Shown here in pieces: positions 17,656 to 28,119 of a DNA stretch of 64,000 nt. Source of the DNA: Pseudarthrobacter phenanthrenivorans Sphe3. Its GTDB lineage: Bacteria; Actinomycetota; Actinomycetes; Actinomycetales; Micrococcaceae. Location of the stretch: assembly GCF_000189535.1 (NCBI RefSeq), contig NC_015145.1:124001-188000 (forward strand). Direction: 5' to 3'. Below the pieces are notes generated by a model, which had not been told where the DNA came from, did not search any database, and was given only the letters and a program-made list of their open reading frames with translations. The position numbers and the translations under genes are program-made. Positions within the stretch are counted from its first letter, which is position 1. Each line of letters opens with the position of its first letter.

Positions 17656-19521
17656 ATGCCTCCTCTTCGTTCACGCACTGTCACCCACGGCCGCAACATG
17701 GCCGGCGCCCGCGCACTGCTGCGCGCCTCCGGCGTCGCCAACACGGACATCGGCAAGCCGATCATCGCCGTGGCCAACTCCTTCACCGAGTTCGTCCCCG
17801 GCCACACCCACCTCGCCCCCGTGGGCCGCATCGTCTCCGACGCGATCCTCGCCGCGGGCGCCGTGCCGCGCGAGTTCAACACCATTGCCGTGGACGACGG
17901 CATCGCGATGGGCCACTCCGGCATGCTCTACTCGCTGCCTTCCCGCGACCTGATCGCCGACTCCGTGGAGTACATGGTCAACGCGCACTGCGCCGACGCA
18001 CTGGTCTGCATTTCCAACTGCGACAAGATCACCCCCGGCATGCTCATGGCAGCGCTGCGCCTGAACATCCCCACCGTGTTCGTTTCCGGCGGCCCCATGG
18101 AGGCTGGCCGCGTGACCCTGACCGACGGCTCCGTGCGCTCCCTGGACCTGGTGAACGCGATTGCCGACGCTGTGGACGAGTCCATCTCCGATGAAGACAT
18201 CAACCTCATCGAAGAGAACGCCTGCCCCACCTGCGGTTCCTGCTCCGGCATGTTCACCGCCAACTCCATGAACTGCCTCACCGAAGCGATCGGCCTGTCC
18301 TTGCCGGGCAACGGCTCCGTGCTCGCCACCCACACCGCGCGCAAGGCGCTGTACGAGAAGGCCGGGTCCACCGTCGTCGAACTGGTGAAGCGCTATTACG
18401 ACGGCGACGACGACTCCGTGCTGCCCCGCTCCATCGCCACCGCCAAGGCCTTCGACAACGCCATGGCCCTGGACATCTCCATGGGCGGCTCCACCAACAC
18501 CATCCTGCACCTGCTGGCCGCCGCGCAGGAGGCGGGCGTGGACTACGGCCTGGCCGAGATGGACGCCAAGTCCCGACTGGTACCCTGCCTTGCCAAGGTG
18601 GCCCCCAACGTCGCCAAGGACAAGACCTACTACATGGAGGACGTCCACCGCGCCGGCGGCATCCCCGCCCTGCTGGGCGAGCTGAACCGCGGCGGGCTTC
18701 TGCACAAGGACGTCCACTCCGTGCACTCCGCTGACCTGGACGGCTGGCTGGACGACTGGGATGTCCGCGGCGGCAAGGCCACCGAAGAAGCGAAGGCCCT
18801 GTGGCACGCCGCTCCCGGCGGCGTCCGCTCCTCCACCGCTTTCTCCCAGTCGAACGAGTGGACCTCCCTGGACACCGACGCCGCGGAAGGCTGCATCCGC
18901 TCAGTGGAGCATGCCTACTCCAAGGACGGCGGACTGGCCGTGCTCCGCGGCAACGTTGCCCCCGACGGCGCCGTGGTGAAGACCGCCGGCGTGGACGAGT
19001 CCATCTGGACCTTCGAAGGACCGGCCGTTGTGTGCGAGTCCCAGGACGAGGCCGTGGAAAAGATCCTGAACAAGACCATCAAGGAAGGCGACGTGGTGGT
19101 CATCCGCTACGAAGGCCCCCGCGGCGGTCCGGGCATGCAGGAAATGCTCTACCCGACGTCGTTCCTCAAGGGCCGCGGCCTGGGCAAGAAGTGCGCCCTC
19201 ATCACGGACGGCCGCTTCTCCGGCGGCACCTCCGGCCTGTCCATCGGGCACATCTCCCCGGAGGCAGCCTCCGGCGGTGTCATCGCCCTGGTGGAGGACG
19301 GCGACATCATCAGCATCAACATCAGTGAGCGTTCGCTCGACCTGCAGGTGTCCGACGAGATCCTCGCCGAACGCCGTGAGAAACTCCTGGTCAACGGCGG
19401 CTACAGGCCAAAGGACCGGGACCGCCACGTATCCCCGGCCCTGCGCGCCTATGCCGCCATGGCCCTGTCCGCGGACAAGGGCGCTGTCCGGGACGTCTCG
19501 CTGGTGGAGAACCTCGTCTAA
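17656..19521 (+). CDS. ilvD: Dihydroxy-acid dehydratase
   Basis: The 621-residue protein matches long-form IlvD throughout; the E. coli enzyme is about 616 residues. It dehydrates 2,3-dihydroxy-isovalerate and -methylvalerate in valine/isoleucine synthesis in the cytoplasm. Iron-sulfur and metal residues are visible in [11 protein letters not shown] and [11 protein letters not shown], with further family blocks [13 protein letters not shown] and [15 protein letters not shown]. No other branched-chain amino-acid gene is adjacent, as is common for ilvD. The neighbouring divergent XRE regulator with an inverted repeat in the gap is unusual and may place this copy under special control. IlvD-type sugar-acid dehydratases are the alternative, but length and motifs favour IlvD. 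Confidence 0.92.
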   Translation: MPPLRSRTVTHGRNMAGARALLRASGVANTDIGKPIIAVANSFTEFVPGHTHLAPVGRIVSDAILAAGAVPREFNTIAVDDGIAMGHSGMLYSLPSRDLIADSVEYMVNAHCADALVCISNCDKITPGMLMAALRLNIPTVFVSGGPMEAGRVTLTDGSVRSLDLVNAIADAVDESISDEDINLIEENACPTCGSCSGMFTANSMNCLTEAIGLSLPGNGSVLATHTARKALYEKAGSTVVELVKRYYDGDDDSVLPRSIATAKAFDNAMALDISMGGSTNTILHLLAAAQEAGVDYGLAEMDAKSRLVPCLAKVAPNVAKDKTYYMEDVHRAGGIPALLGELNRGGLLHKDVHSVHSADLDGWLDDWDVRGGKATEEAKALWHAAPGGVRSSTAFSQSNEWTSLDTDAAEGCIRSVEHAYSKDGGLAVLRGNVAPDGAVVKTAGVDESIWTFEGPAVVCESQDEAVEKILNKTIKEGDVVVIRYEGPRGGPGMQEMLYPTSFLKGRGLGKKCALITDGRFSGGTSGLSIGHISPEAASGGVIALVEDGDIISINISERSLDLQVSDEILAERREKLLVNGGYRPKDRDRHVSPALRAYAAMALSADKGAVRDVSLVENLV

Positions 19522-19779
19522 GTCGCGAGAGCTTTCCGCTTCCCGCCTTCCTGGCGGCCGATGGTGCGATCCGCATGGTGCAGTACGGAGGCGGCGGACG
19601 TCGGTACGGTCGTCCAGGCCCCTTCGATGGGCTCATTCCTGCTTCGGTGACTTTTCGTTACATGCCTGCGGTGTTGCGTAGGTCACATCCAATTGCGCCC
19701 GGGCAGGTTACCCGCCCAACCTTGCATCACATCTTTTTTCAGCGCTTGTCAGAGCGTGCCCAACGAAGGAGCACCACCT

Positions 19780-22182
19780 ATGACTGACGTTCTTTGGTTT
19801 TCTGACCTCGGCCTGTCCGATCTCGACCAAGTCGGCGGCAAGAACGCCTCGCTCGGGGAAATGGTCCGGAGCCTCTCCTCTGCCGGGGTCAAGGTCCCGG
19901 ACGGTTTCGCCACCACGGCTGACGCCTACCGGCGTTTCCTGAGCGGCTCAGCCCTCGACACCCGGATAGAAGACATCCTGAAGGATCTGGACAGCGGCGA
20001 CGTTGCCGCCCTTGCCCTGGCAGGGAAGCAGATCCGGGACCTGATCCGAAGCACCCCGTTTCCGGACGGTTTCGAGGAGCAGATCCGGACCGCCTACCAC
20101 CGCCTCACAGACCACCACGCCGGGGACGTGTCCTGGGCTGTGCGCTCCAGTGCTACGGCTGAGGACCTGCCGGATGCCTCCTTCGCCGGGCAGCAGGAGA
20201 CGTTCCTGAACATCCGCGGCGTGGACAACATCCTGCTCGCCATCAAGGATGTTTTTGCCTCGCTCTACAATGACCGCGCCATCGCCTACCGGGTCCACCA
20301 CGGCTTCACGCATTCGGAAGTGGCACTCTCGGCAGGCGTACAGCGGATGGTCCGGTCCGACGTTGGCGCGTCCGGCGTCATGTTCACCATGGACACCGAA
20401 ACAGGCTTCAACGACGCCGTCTTCATCACCTCCTCTTACGGGCTCGGCGAAGCAGTGGTGCAGGGCGCCGTCAACCCTGACGAGTTCTATGTCCACAAGC
20501 GCGCCCTGGCCGCCGGGCGTCCCGCCGTGCTGAAGCGCGGGCTCGGTGAAAAGGCAGTACAGATGACGTACACGGACTCCCAGGAGGTGGGCAGGACCGT
20601 GGACTTCGTTCCCGTGCCGCTGGACCTGCGCCGCCGCTTCAGCCTCACCGACGAAGAAGTCGAGCAGCTGGCCCGCCACGCGGTGGCCATCGAGGCGCAC
20701 TACGGCCGCCCCATGGACATCGAGTGGGGCAAGGACGGCATCGACGGGGAGCTTTACATCCTGCAGGCCCGCCCCGAGACCGTTGAGTCCCGCAAGGCGA
20801 GCGGCACCATCTCCCGGTACACGCTCAACGAGCGTTCGGCAGTGCTGGCTGAGGGCCGGGCTATCGGCCAGCGTATCGGCGCCGGCCAGGTGCGGGTCCT
20901 GACCTCGATTGACCAGATGGCCTCGTTCCAGGCCGGAGACGTCCTGGTGGCCAACATGACCGACCCCGACTGGGAGCCGATCATGAAGAAGGCTGCGGCC
21001 ATCGTCACGGACCGCGGCGGCCGTACCTGCCACGCAGCCATCATCGCGCGCGAGCTGGGCATCCCCGCCGTCGTCGGAACCGGCAACGCCTCCCGGGTCC
21101 TCGCGGACGGTGCGCCGGTGACAGTGTCCTGCGCGGAGGGCGAGGCCGGCCTCGTGTACGAGGGGCTCCTGGATTACACGCTGCAGGAGACCAGCCTGGA
21201 CACCATGCCGCCGGCCCCGGTGAAGATCATGATGAATGTCGGCACACCGGAGCAGGCCTTCAGCTTCGCCCGGATGCCGCATCACGGTGTTGGCCTGGCC
21301 CGCCTTGAATTCATCATCAACCGCCAGATCGGCATCCACCCCAACGCCCTGCTGGCAGTTGCGGGCGAGTTCGAACGCCCGGCCACGCTCTCGGACTACA
21401 CGGTGCGGCAAATCCGGGAGAAGACGGCAGCGTACGACGGGCCGCGGGACTACTACGTCCGCCGCCTGGCCGAGGGGATTTCCACGATCGCGGCAGCATT
21501 TGCGCCGGAGCCGGTGATCATCCGGCTCTCGGACTTCAAATCAAACGAGTACGCCAACCTTCTCGGCGGCCCGTCGTTCGAGCCGCATGAGGAAAACCCG
21601 ATGATCGGGTACCGCGGCGCCTCCCGGTACCTCTCGGACTCGTTCCGCCAGGCCTTCGAGCTCGAATGCGAAGCCCTGAAGTTCGTGCGCAACGAGATGG
21701 GCTTGTCCAACATCAAGATCATGGTTCCGTTCGTGCGCACGCTGGCCGAGGCCCGCGGAGTGACCGAGCTGCTCGCGGCCAACGGGCTGCGGCGGGGTGA
21801 GGACGGCCTGGAGATCGTGATGATGTGCGAGCTTCCGGCCAACGCCCTGCTCGCCGATGAGTTCCTCGAGTACTTTGACGGTTTCTCGATCGGCTCCAAC
21901 GACCTGACCCAGCTGACCCTTGGGCTGGACCGTGACTCGGCCCTGGTGGCTGAAGGCTTCGACGAACGCGATCCCGCGGTCACCAGGTTGCTGGAAATGG
22001 CCATTGCCGCCTGCCGCGCCAGGGGCAAATACGTAGGAATCTGCGGCCAGGGCCCCAGCGACCACCCGGACTTTGCCGAGTGGCTCCTGGAACAGGGCAT
22101 CAGTTCCATCTCACTGAACCCTGACGCTGTGACGGACACCTGGCTTCGCCTGGCCCGCTCCGGTACCCGCTCCGCGCTCTAA
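19780..22182 (+). CDS. ppsA: Phosphoenolpyruvate synthase
   Basis: An 800-residue enzyme making PEP from pyruvate with ATP, for gluconeogenesis. Three domains are visible: an N-terminal ATP-grasp domain ([33 protein letters not shown]), a central swivelling domain with the phospho-His in [17 protein letters not shown], and a C-terminal PEP/pyruvate barrel with the catalytic Cys in [14 protein letters not shown]. Start ATG 19780 has AAGGAG 8 bp upstream. The 258 bp before it contain no gene I can support. The next gene encodes its regulatory kinase/phosphorylase, which confirms the assignment. Confidence 0.95.
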   Translation: MTDVLWFSDLGLSDLDQVGGKNASLGEMVRSLSSAGVKVPDGFATTADAYRRFLSGSALDTRIEDILKDLDSGDVAALALAGKQIRDLIRSTPFPDGFEEQIRTAYHRLTDHHAGDVSWAVRSSATAEDLPDASFAGQQETFLNIRGVDNILLAIKDVFASLYNDRAIAYRVHHGFTHSEVALSAGVQRMVRSDVGASGVMFTMDTETGFNDAVFITSSYGLGEAVVQGAVNPDEFYVHKRALAAGRPAVLKRGLGEKAVQMTYTDSQEVGRTVDFVPVPLDLRRRFSLTDEEVEQLARHAVAIEAHYGRPMDIEWGKDGIDGELYILQARPETVESRKASGTISRYTLNERSAVLAEGRAIGQRIGAGQVRVLTSIDQMASFQAGDVLVANMTDPDWEPIMKKAAAIVTDRGGRTCHAAIIARELGIPAVVGTGNASRVLADGAPVTVSCAEGEAGLVYEGLLDYTLQETSLDTMPPAPVKIMMNVGTPEQAFSFARMPHHGVGLARLEFIINRQIGIHPNALLAVAGEFERPATLSDYTVRQIREKTAAYDGPRDYYVRRLAEGISTIAAAFAPEPVIIRLSDFKSNEYANLLGGPSFEPHEENPMIGYRGASRYLSDSFRQAFELECEALKFVRNEMGLSNIKIMVPFVRTLAEARGVTELLAANGLRRGEDGLEIVMMCELPANALLADEFLEYFDGFSIGSNDLTQLTLGLDRDSALVAEGFDERDPAVTRLLEMAIAACRARGKYVGICGQGPSDHPDFAEWLLEQGISSISLNPDAVTDTWLRLARSGTRSAL

Positions 22183-23036
22183 ATGGACGACGAACACCGG
22201 ACGGATACCGTGGGGGGCGGGACAGCAAGTTCGCCCCCACGGTGTTCTTCCTTTCCGACAGCACCGGCATCACTGCCGAAACGCTCGGCAACACCCTGCT
22301 CACGCAGTTTCCCGCCCGGCACCTGGAACGCCGGACGATACCTTTTATCACCACCGTGGAACAGGCGCAGGAAGTGGTGGAGGTCATCGACAAGCTGGCC
22401 GATACCGGGCCGCGGCCGATCATCTTTTCGACCACGGTCGGCTCTGACATCCGGGCGGTCCTGTCCCGCAGCCGGGGGCACTTCTTCGACCTGATCGGCG
22501 CGCACATCGGCCAGCTGGAGCAGGCACTGCATGCCTCCGCCAGCGGCCAGCCGGGGCAGGCCCATGGAGTCGGCGACGCCGTGCGGTATCAGTCGCGTAT
22601 GGCCGCCGTCGAGTACGCCATAGAGCACGACGACGGCCAGTCACTTCGTGCGCTGGAGCGCGCCGAACTGATCCTGATCGCCCCGTCACGCTGCGGCAAA
22701 ACCCCCACCACCATGTATCTGGCACTGCAGCACGGTATCCTCGCCGCCAACTTCCCACTGGTGGAGGAAGACTTCGCCACCCTGTCGCTGCCAAAGCCCT
22801 TGCTGCCCTTCGCGGACAAGTGCTTCGGACTGACCTCACTGCCCGTCAGGCTGAGCCAGATACGGCAGGAACGCCGGCCCGGCAGCGATTACGCCTCGCT
22901 GGGCCAGTGCACCTTCGAACTGCGCAACGCCGAGGACATGTACCGGGTTAACCAGGTGCCCTACGTGAATTCCGCGTCAATGTCGGTGGAGGAAATCTCC
23001 GCCACCGTCCTTCAGCGGATGCAACTGCACCACTGA
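22183..23036 (+). CDS. ppsR: PEP synthase regulatory protein (bifunctional kinase/pyrophosphorylase); apparent frameshift near the 5' end
   Basis: A DUF299/PSRP-type protein that inactivates and reactivates PEP synthase by ADP-dependent phosphorylation and Pi-dependent dephosphorylation. The frame from GTG 22242 encodes 264 residues starting at VFFLSDSTGITAETLG, with the P-loop SRCGKTPTTMYLALQHG near residue 150. Normal family members have residues before VFF. The natural ATG at 22183 touches the ppsA stop but is in another frame. One extra base in the six-G run at 22212-22217 would join it to the main frame and add about 20 residues. So either translation starts at GTG 22242, or there is a true or sequencing frameshift. 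Coordinates here span both possibilities. Confidence 0.82.
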
Positions 23037-23111
23037 ACCGGCCGGCCGCATCAGCCCCTGCCCCTCCGAGTGCGTCCGCACGCCGGGGGCCCGGGTTTCT
23101 AGAGGGAAGGT

Positions 23112-24326
23112 TTAGGCCGTCCCGGCGGGGTCAGCGAGAAGCTGGGCAAATGCCAGCTCGGCGGCGCCAACCAACAGCAATTCGGACCCGAGAACCGTCC
23201 TTTTGATCTGGACGTCTGCTCCGAGTCCCCCTATCGTGTCCCCGGCCACGGCCGAGATAAGTCGCTCGGGGTCCAGGGAAAAGATAGAGCCCAGAAACCC
23301 GCCGAGCACGATCATTTCGGGGTTGAAAATGTTGACGAAATTCGTCAGTGCCACCGCAAGGAGGTCGATCTGCCGTTCAACTTCCTTCTGTAGCTCCCGG
23401 GATGGAGGCTCGGCAATGGCCCGCTCCAGCTCGTCCTGATCCGCCCGGGCAAGACCGAGCGGGGCGAGCAGCCGTTCGAGGCGGACTTCGGCATCCAAAC
23501 ACCCGAACCTTCCGCAATGACACTTTTCCCCGTTGGTTCGCACCAGAGTGTGTCCAAGTTCGCCGGCAAAACCTGCAGAACCCCGCAAAGTCCTGGCTCC
23601 GGAAATGACGCCGCCGCCGATGCCGCTGGCGCTTCCGTTCAGATACACCACATCCGAGATCCCTACGGCGGCCCCATAAATACTTTCGGCGAGCGAACCC
23701 AGCGTGGCATCATTCCCCGCACGCACCGGACGGGCCAGGGCTTGCTCAAGGAGGGCCGCCAGGGGCTCATCGGCCCACTGAAGGTGCGGTGCCAGTAGTA
23801 TCAGCCCGTCGGACGATCTGACGAGTCCAGGAACGGCAAGCCCAACGCCTGTAATCCGAGCCATGGCGTCCAGGTCGGCCTGCATTCCTTCTACAATCGC
23901 CCGGCTGATGTTTACTGTTTCCGTTACGGAAGGCTGTGTGGCGGCCTCATACCGAATCCTGCGGTGAACGTGACCGCCGAGGCCGACAAGCCCGACGGTC
24001 ACGGCATCTACATCTGGATTAATGGCTAAGGCCGCGACCTTTTCGTTGGGATGAACGAGGGGGCTTGGCCGTCCGACACGCCCTATGGCAGGCGGTTCTG
24101 TTTCGTAGGCAAGTCCGAGGTCCGCGAGCTCGGCGACAAGGGCGCTTATAGTTGAGCGGTTCAACCCCGTCCGCTTTGTCAGGTCGGCACGCGACAGCGG
24201 TCCTCTCCTGTGGAGCAGGCCCAAAACCAACGACAAGTTGATGCGCCGGATCGTGTCCGTGCTCTGGAGCGGCGCCGTCTTGGTTCTTCGCGTGCCGTCC
24301 AGCTCAGTCAGCTGTGAAGCCGTCAA
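23112..24326 (-). CDS. ROK-family transcriptional regulator (XylR/NagC type)
   Basis: A 404-residue ROK repressor. Residues about 25-90 form a winged helix (SRADLTKRTGLNRSTISALVAELADLG is the recognition region). The sugar-kinase-like domain follows, with GNDATLGSLAE, the GxGGGVI loop and a zinc motif CHCGRFGCLDAE near residue 265. The start codon is TTG at 24326, with GAGAGG upstream. It is adjacent to, and in the same direction as, the xylanase/xylosidase/importer operon. Control of that operon by xylose or xylo-oligosaccharide is inferred from position. Confidence 0.88.
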   Translation of the reverse strand: MTASQLTELDGTRRTKTAPLQSTDTIRRINLSLVLGLLHRRGPLSRADLTKRTGLNRSTISALVAELADLGLAYETEPPAIGRVGRPSPLVHPNEKVAALAINPDVDAVTVGLVGLGGHVHRRIRYEAATQPSVTETVNISRAIVEGMQADLDAMARITGVGLAVPGLVRSSDGLILLAPHLQWADEPLAALLEQALARPVRAGNDATLGSLAESIYGAAVGISDVVYLNGSASGIGGGVISGARTLRGSAGFAGELGHTLVRTNGEKCHCGRFGCLDAEVRLERLLAPLGLARADQDELERAIAEPPSRELQKEVERQIDLLAVALTNFVNIFNPEMIVLGGFLGSIFSLDPERLISAVAGDTIGGLGADVQIKRTVLGSELLLVGAAELAFAQLLADPAGTA

Positions 24327-24360
24327 CCCTGTGCCTCTCGAGATCAGTTGTAGTCGCTAC

Positions 24361-24486
24361 TCATCTTCCCCCGGAACGGCGCTTGTTGAAAATACGAAGG
24401 CGGCGGCGCAGAAGCACCAGGTTGAGCACGCCCATAGCGAGGCCCGCGATGACGGATAAGTACGGGCTCACAACTGGTTGAACCAC
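24361..24486 (-). CDS. Possible 41-residue membrane peptide or gene remnant
   Basis: After the GH10 stop, a short GTG-started frame encodes one hydrophobic segment (SVIAGLAMGVLNLVLL) followed by a basic tail (RRRLRIFNKRR). The frame is also open upstream, into the GH10 gene in a different phase. No ribosome site is convincing. It might be a small membrane protein, the tail of a decayed gene, or chance. I do not recognise it. Confidence 0.25.
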   Translation of the reverse strand: MVQPVVSPYLSVIAGLAMGVLNLVLLRRRLRIFNKRRSGGR

Positions 24487-24488
24487 GG

Positions 24489-25745
24489 TCAGCGGAATCG
24501 GACGGTGGCCGTTTCACGCCCCCGCGAGAGCGAGACCGCTGCACTCTGCCCGTCGCGTTTGATCACGTAATTGCCGAAGAAACCCGTGATCGACAAACGT
24601 CCGTCATGGTCCGTGCGCATCGTCGTTCGCGGCAGCCACCATTCGCCCTTAATCAGCGACCGCAGTGCGTAGAACGAGGGTTTCGGCGTGCCGTCGGCGC
24701 GAACAAGCCCGCCCGGCGCACCGAGCCACGCTCCGTCGTCGGTGAGCCCCCAGTAGGTAATGGCCTGCACGGCCGGGTGGCCCACGAGTGAGCGATAGTG
24801 GCGGACGATCTCGTCCGCTTGCCTGGCCTCTCCCTCGGGCGTCGACGGCCAGGATGGGATCTGATAGTCGTTGAGGTCGACGACTTCCGGCGGCATGAGG
24901 TCCCCCGACAGCAGAGTCGTCTCGGTCAGATGGAGGGGCAGCCCGAAGCGGGCGAATCGGTCGACCATCGCAAGCATCGTTTCTTCTCCCCAGTACCCCT
25001 GATGCATGTGCGTCTGCAGGCCGATCGCGTCCACGACGATCCCCGCCTCAAGCACGCCCTCGATCAGGGCTTCGTAGTCGCTCGACAAGTCGAAGTCGTT
25101 CAGGATGAGCGTTGCCGAAGGGTTCGAGGCGCGAGCTTCCTCGAACGCGAGCTGAATCATGGGCACGCGACCAATGCTCTGCGCAAGCCGGGTGATACCG
25201 TTTTCCTCTGCAGTGAACACGGGCATGATGACGGCTTCGTTGATGGCGTCCCACGTGTCGATGACCCCGGAGAAGTCGGTCACCTCGCGTCGGATCCTCT
25301 CGCGTTGCAGCCGCTCGATCTCCGCCACCGGTAGACCGGTGAGCCACTCGGGCGCGAGCGTGTGCCAGGTAAGCGGATGCCCCTTCACTGTCACTCCGTG
25401 CTGAGCGAACCACGAGGCGGTCCTGAGAAGTCTTCGCGTGTCAGGCTTGCCGCGGGTGGGCTCGAATCCTCGCCAATAAAACGGAAGGGTCGCAGTGTTG
25501 AAGAGGTCGAGCCACATCGTCTCGAGCTCCGGCAGGCCCTCGAGCCCTGCCCCACCGAAAACGGGCTCCGCCGCGGCATCCTGCCCGGTCTCCCCATTGG
25601 CGAGCGGGATGAAGTCGAAACCGATGTTGCCGAAGGCGAAGTCGTGACGCTGCTGTTCGACGGTGACATCCGCATTGCGCACAGGGTCGCCGACGGAATC
25701 GAGCACGGTGACCTGCGCGGTCACCTGGCGGTGATCGATACTCAT
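24489..25745 (-). CDS. Endo-1,4-beta-xylanase, GH10, intracellular
   Basis: A 418-residue GH10 enzyme without signal peptide, so it probably acts in the cytoplasm on imported xylo-oligosaccharides. Residues about 1-45 look like a small beta domain (QVTVLDSVGDPVRNADVTV). The barrel has the acid/base Glu in DAINEAV (about residue 172) and the nucleophile Glu in HLTETTLL (about 275), plus GHPLTWHTLAPEWL. The C-terminus adds a short beta-rich segment. The ATG overlaps the stop of the GH3 gene by 4 bp. Its partner at 31696 is the secreted xylanase. Confidence 0.88.
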   Translation of the reverse strand: MSIDHRQVTAQVTVLDSVGDPVRNADVTVEQQRHDFAFGNIGFDFIPLANGETGQDAAAEPVFGGAGLEGLPELETMWLDLFNTATLPFYWRGFEPTRGKPDTRRLLRTASWFAQHGVTVKGHPLTWHTLAPEWLTGLPVAEIERLQRERIRREVTDFSGVIDTWDAINEAVIMPVFTAEENGITRLAQSIGRVPMIQLAFEEARASNPSATLILNDFDLSSDYEALIEGVLEAGIVVDAIGLQTHMHQGYWGEETMLAMVDRFARFGLPLHLTETTLLSGDLMPPEVVDLNDYQIPSWPSTPEGEARQADEIVRHYRSLVGHPAVQAITYWGLTDDGAWLGAPGGLVRADGTPKPSFYALRSLIKGEWWLPRTTMRTDHDGRLSITGFFGNYVIKRDGQSAAVSLSRGRETATVRFR

Positions 25746-28111
25746 GAGGCGGTCCGTGCGATCTCGTTGAAACTTGGGTGGAAGGCCCGGTCGAAGCCTA
25801 CGACGCGGGCTTCACCGGAGAGCTGCACCGAGTGCGTGATCCGGATGTCGGTGCTCGATGCTCCGAGACCAAGGACGATCTCTCCCGGTTCAACGACCCG
25901 CTCGCCGTTTCGGCCGGTGAAGCCGGTGACATCTGCGGGAACGTGTATCGAGAGCTCGACGGATTCGCCCGGCTTCAGGTCAACGCGCTGAAAACCGACC
26001 AGACGCTGCACTGGGCGCACCACTGACGCGACCGGATCGTGGACGTAAATCTGGACGACTTCTGTCCCGGCACGGTCCCCGGTGTTGCGGAGACGGAGGC
26101 CGAGGGTCGCCGTGCCGTCTACTTCGACCGTACCCGGCCCGTGCTGGCCGGAGCTCCAGTCAAAGGTCGTGTACCCGATCCCGTGCCCGAACGCGAAGAC
26201 CGCGGTCGGGTCGATGCTCGACACCCCGTTGGAGCGCGCCAGGGGAGCGGCCAGGTATGTGGACGGCTGCGTTCCCTCTGAGGCCGGGATGCTGACAGGC
26301 AGGCGCCCGCTCGGATTGACCCGGCCGGAGAGGATGCCGGCAAGGGCGGCGGTTCCTTCTTCTCCTGCGAAGAATGCTTGCACGATCGCGCTGGCGCCCG
26401 TGACAGCGGATCCCAGCGCGTACGGTCGTCCAGCGAGCAGGGTGACGACGGCAGGAGTCGATGTTGCCACGACGGCGTCGAGAAGGTCTTGTTGGGCACC
26501 GGGCAGGCGGAGCGACTCGACGTCGCAGCCCTCACCGCTCGTGCCGCGGCCAAAAAGCCCGGCCCGGTCGCCGAGGGCGACGATGACGACGTCAGCCCGC
26601 CTTGCAGCATCCACCGCTGCGGAGATCCCGGCGGTTTCTCCTCCGTCGATTGTCGTGCCTGGCACGTATTCGATGTCGGCTTCGGGAAACTCGATGCGGA
26701 GGCTGTCCAGCAGGGTAGGCAGATTGATGCCGAGGGGTGTGTCCGGATGCTGCACGCCGACATGCGCAGGGAACGAGTAGCAGCCGAGAACGGCGAAGGG
26801 GTCGTCGGTCGTCGGCCCGACGACAGCTATCCGGCGCGGGGCAGCGAGCGGAAGGATCCCGTCGTTGCTCACAAGCACGATGGACTGTTCGGCGATCTCG
26901 CGGGCGACCGCCCGATTGCCGGCGTTGTCCAGGTCGATGGTTCCGCGGATGCCTTGCGCGTTATCCACGTCAACGTCCCGCAACGCTTCGGGCGTGGCAT
27001 CCCAGTCAGGATCAAGCAGTCCGAGTTCGACCTTCTGGCGCAGCACGCGCCGGAGGGCACGATCTATGACCGTCTCGGGCAGGTCGCCCGAGCGGACCGC
27101 TTCAGCCAGCGGCGCACCGAAGGTCTTCACCGTCGGCAGTTCGACGTCCACGCCCGCAGTGAGCGCCAGAGCAGCGGCCTCGCCCCACGAACCCGCGACG
27201 CCGTGAAGCAGTTTTAGGAAGGCGATCCCGAAGTAGTCGGCCACAACGGTGCCGTCGAAACCCCAGGTGTCACGCAGGACTCCGGTGAGCAGCGACTCGT
27301 CAGCCGCGGATGGGACGCCGTCGATGTCGGTATAGGAGTGCATGACCGAACGCGGCTTGCCTTCCCGCATGACCATTTCGAACGGGACGAGCAGCACGTC
27401 AGCGAGTTCACGCGGCCCGACGGAGACCGGCGCGAGGTTACGGCCGGCTTTCGACGCCGAGTATCCGACGAAGTGTTTGAGGGTGGCCACGATTCCTGCG
27501 GATTCGAGGCCACGGACGTACGCCGTTCCGATGGTGCCGATGAGATACGGGTCCTCACCGATGGTCTCTTCGACGCGACCCCAGCGGGCATCCCGCACCA
27601 CGTCGAGCACTGGGGCAAGGCCCTGGTGGATGCCGACCGAGCGCATGTCGGAACCGATGCGGTGTGACATCCGCTCAATGAGCCCCGGATTGAACGAGGC
27701 CCCCCATGCGAGGGGCACCGGATAGGCGGTCGCCCCCCAGGTGGCGAAGCCGGCGAGGCACTCTTCATGCGCAACAGCCGGGATGCCGAACCGGTTGGAT
27801 GCCGCGATCCGGCGCTGGCTGCGGAGGAGGGACAGCGCCCCGAGCGCCGGGTCGACCGGAGCCGAGCCGAATGGCCGGGTCAACTGGCCGAGCCCGTTCG
27901 GCAGGAGCGCATCGAGGTCGATGACGTCGTCCATGTCGTTCTGATGCGGGGCAACGTCCCCGCCCTCAGTGGACGCGCCGACCCAGACGCCGAACAGCTG
28001 GGCGATTTTCTCCTCGAGCGTGAGCGCGCTGAGGAGTGCTTCGACGCGGTCGGAAGCGGACGCGGTGACGTCGTGCCATGGCGGCGTGATCTTCGTGGAT
28101 GTGGTGCTCAA
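25742..28111 (-). CDS. Glycoside hydrolase family 3 (beta-xylosidase/beta-glucosidase)
   Basis: A 789-residue, three-domain GH3 enzyme without signal peptide. The N-terminal barrel has KHFVGYSASKAGRN and the nucleophile Asp in VVADYFG (about residue 285). The alpha/beta sandwich follows (VVGPTTDDPFAVLGCYS; SGEGCDVESLRLPG may hold the acid/base). A fibronectin-type-III-like domain ends the protein (LRNTGDRAGTEVVQIYVHDP). Next to GH10 xylanases and an oligosaccharide importer, release of xylose from xylo-oligosaccharides is the most likely job; beta-glucosidase activity cannot be excluded. Confidence 0.88.
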   Translation of the reverse strand: MSTTSTKITPPWHDVTASASDRVEALLSALTLEEKIAQLFGVWVGASTEGGDVAPHQNDMDDVIDLDALLPNGLGQLTRPFGSAPVDPALGALSLLRSQRRIAASNRFGIPAVAHEECLAGFATWGATAYPVPLAWGASFNPGLIERMSHRIGSDMRSVGIHQGLAPVLDVVRDARWGRVEETIGEDPYLIGTIGTAYVRGLESAGIVATLKHFVGYSASKAGRNLAPVSVGPRELADVLLVPFEMVMREGKPRSVMHSYTDIDGVPSAADESLLTGVLRDTWGFDGTVVADYFGIAFLKLLHGVAGSWGEAAALALTAGVDVELPTVKTFGAPLAEAVRSGDLPETVIDRALRRVLRQKVELGLLDPDWDATPEALRDVDVDNAQGIRGTIDLDNAGNRAVAREIAEQSIVLVSNDGILPLAAPRRIAVVGPTTDDPFAVLGCYSFPAHVGVQHPDTPLGINLPTLLDSLRIEFPEADIEYVPGTTIDGGETAGISAAVDAARRADVVIVALGDRAGLFGRGTSGEGCDVESLRLPGAQQDLLDAVVATSTPAVVTLLAGRPYALGSAVTGASAIVQAFFAGEEGTAALAGILSGRVNPSGRLPVSIPASEGTQPSTYLAAPLARSNGVSSIDPTAVFAFGHGIGYTTFDWSSGQHGPGTVEVDGTATLGLRLRNTGDRAGTEVVQIYVHDPVASVVRPVQRLVGFQRVDLKPGESVELSIHVPADVTGFTGRNGERVVEPGEIVLGLGASSTDIRITHSVQLSGEARVVGFDRAFHPSFNEIARTAS

Positions 28112-28119
28112 GGGAAGTC

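Noticed and set aside
23037..23111. Terminator between ppsR and the ROK gene
   Set aside because: Only a short GTGC/GCAC hairpin is visible and it is too weak to call.
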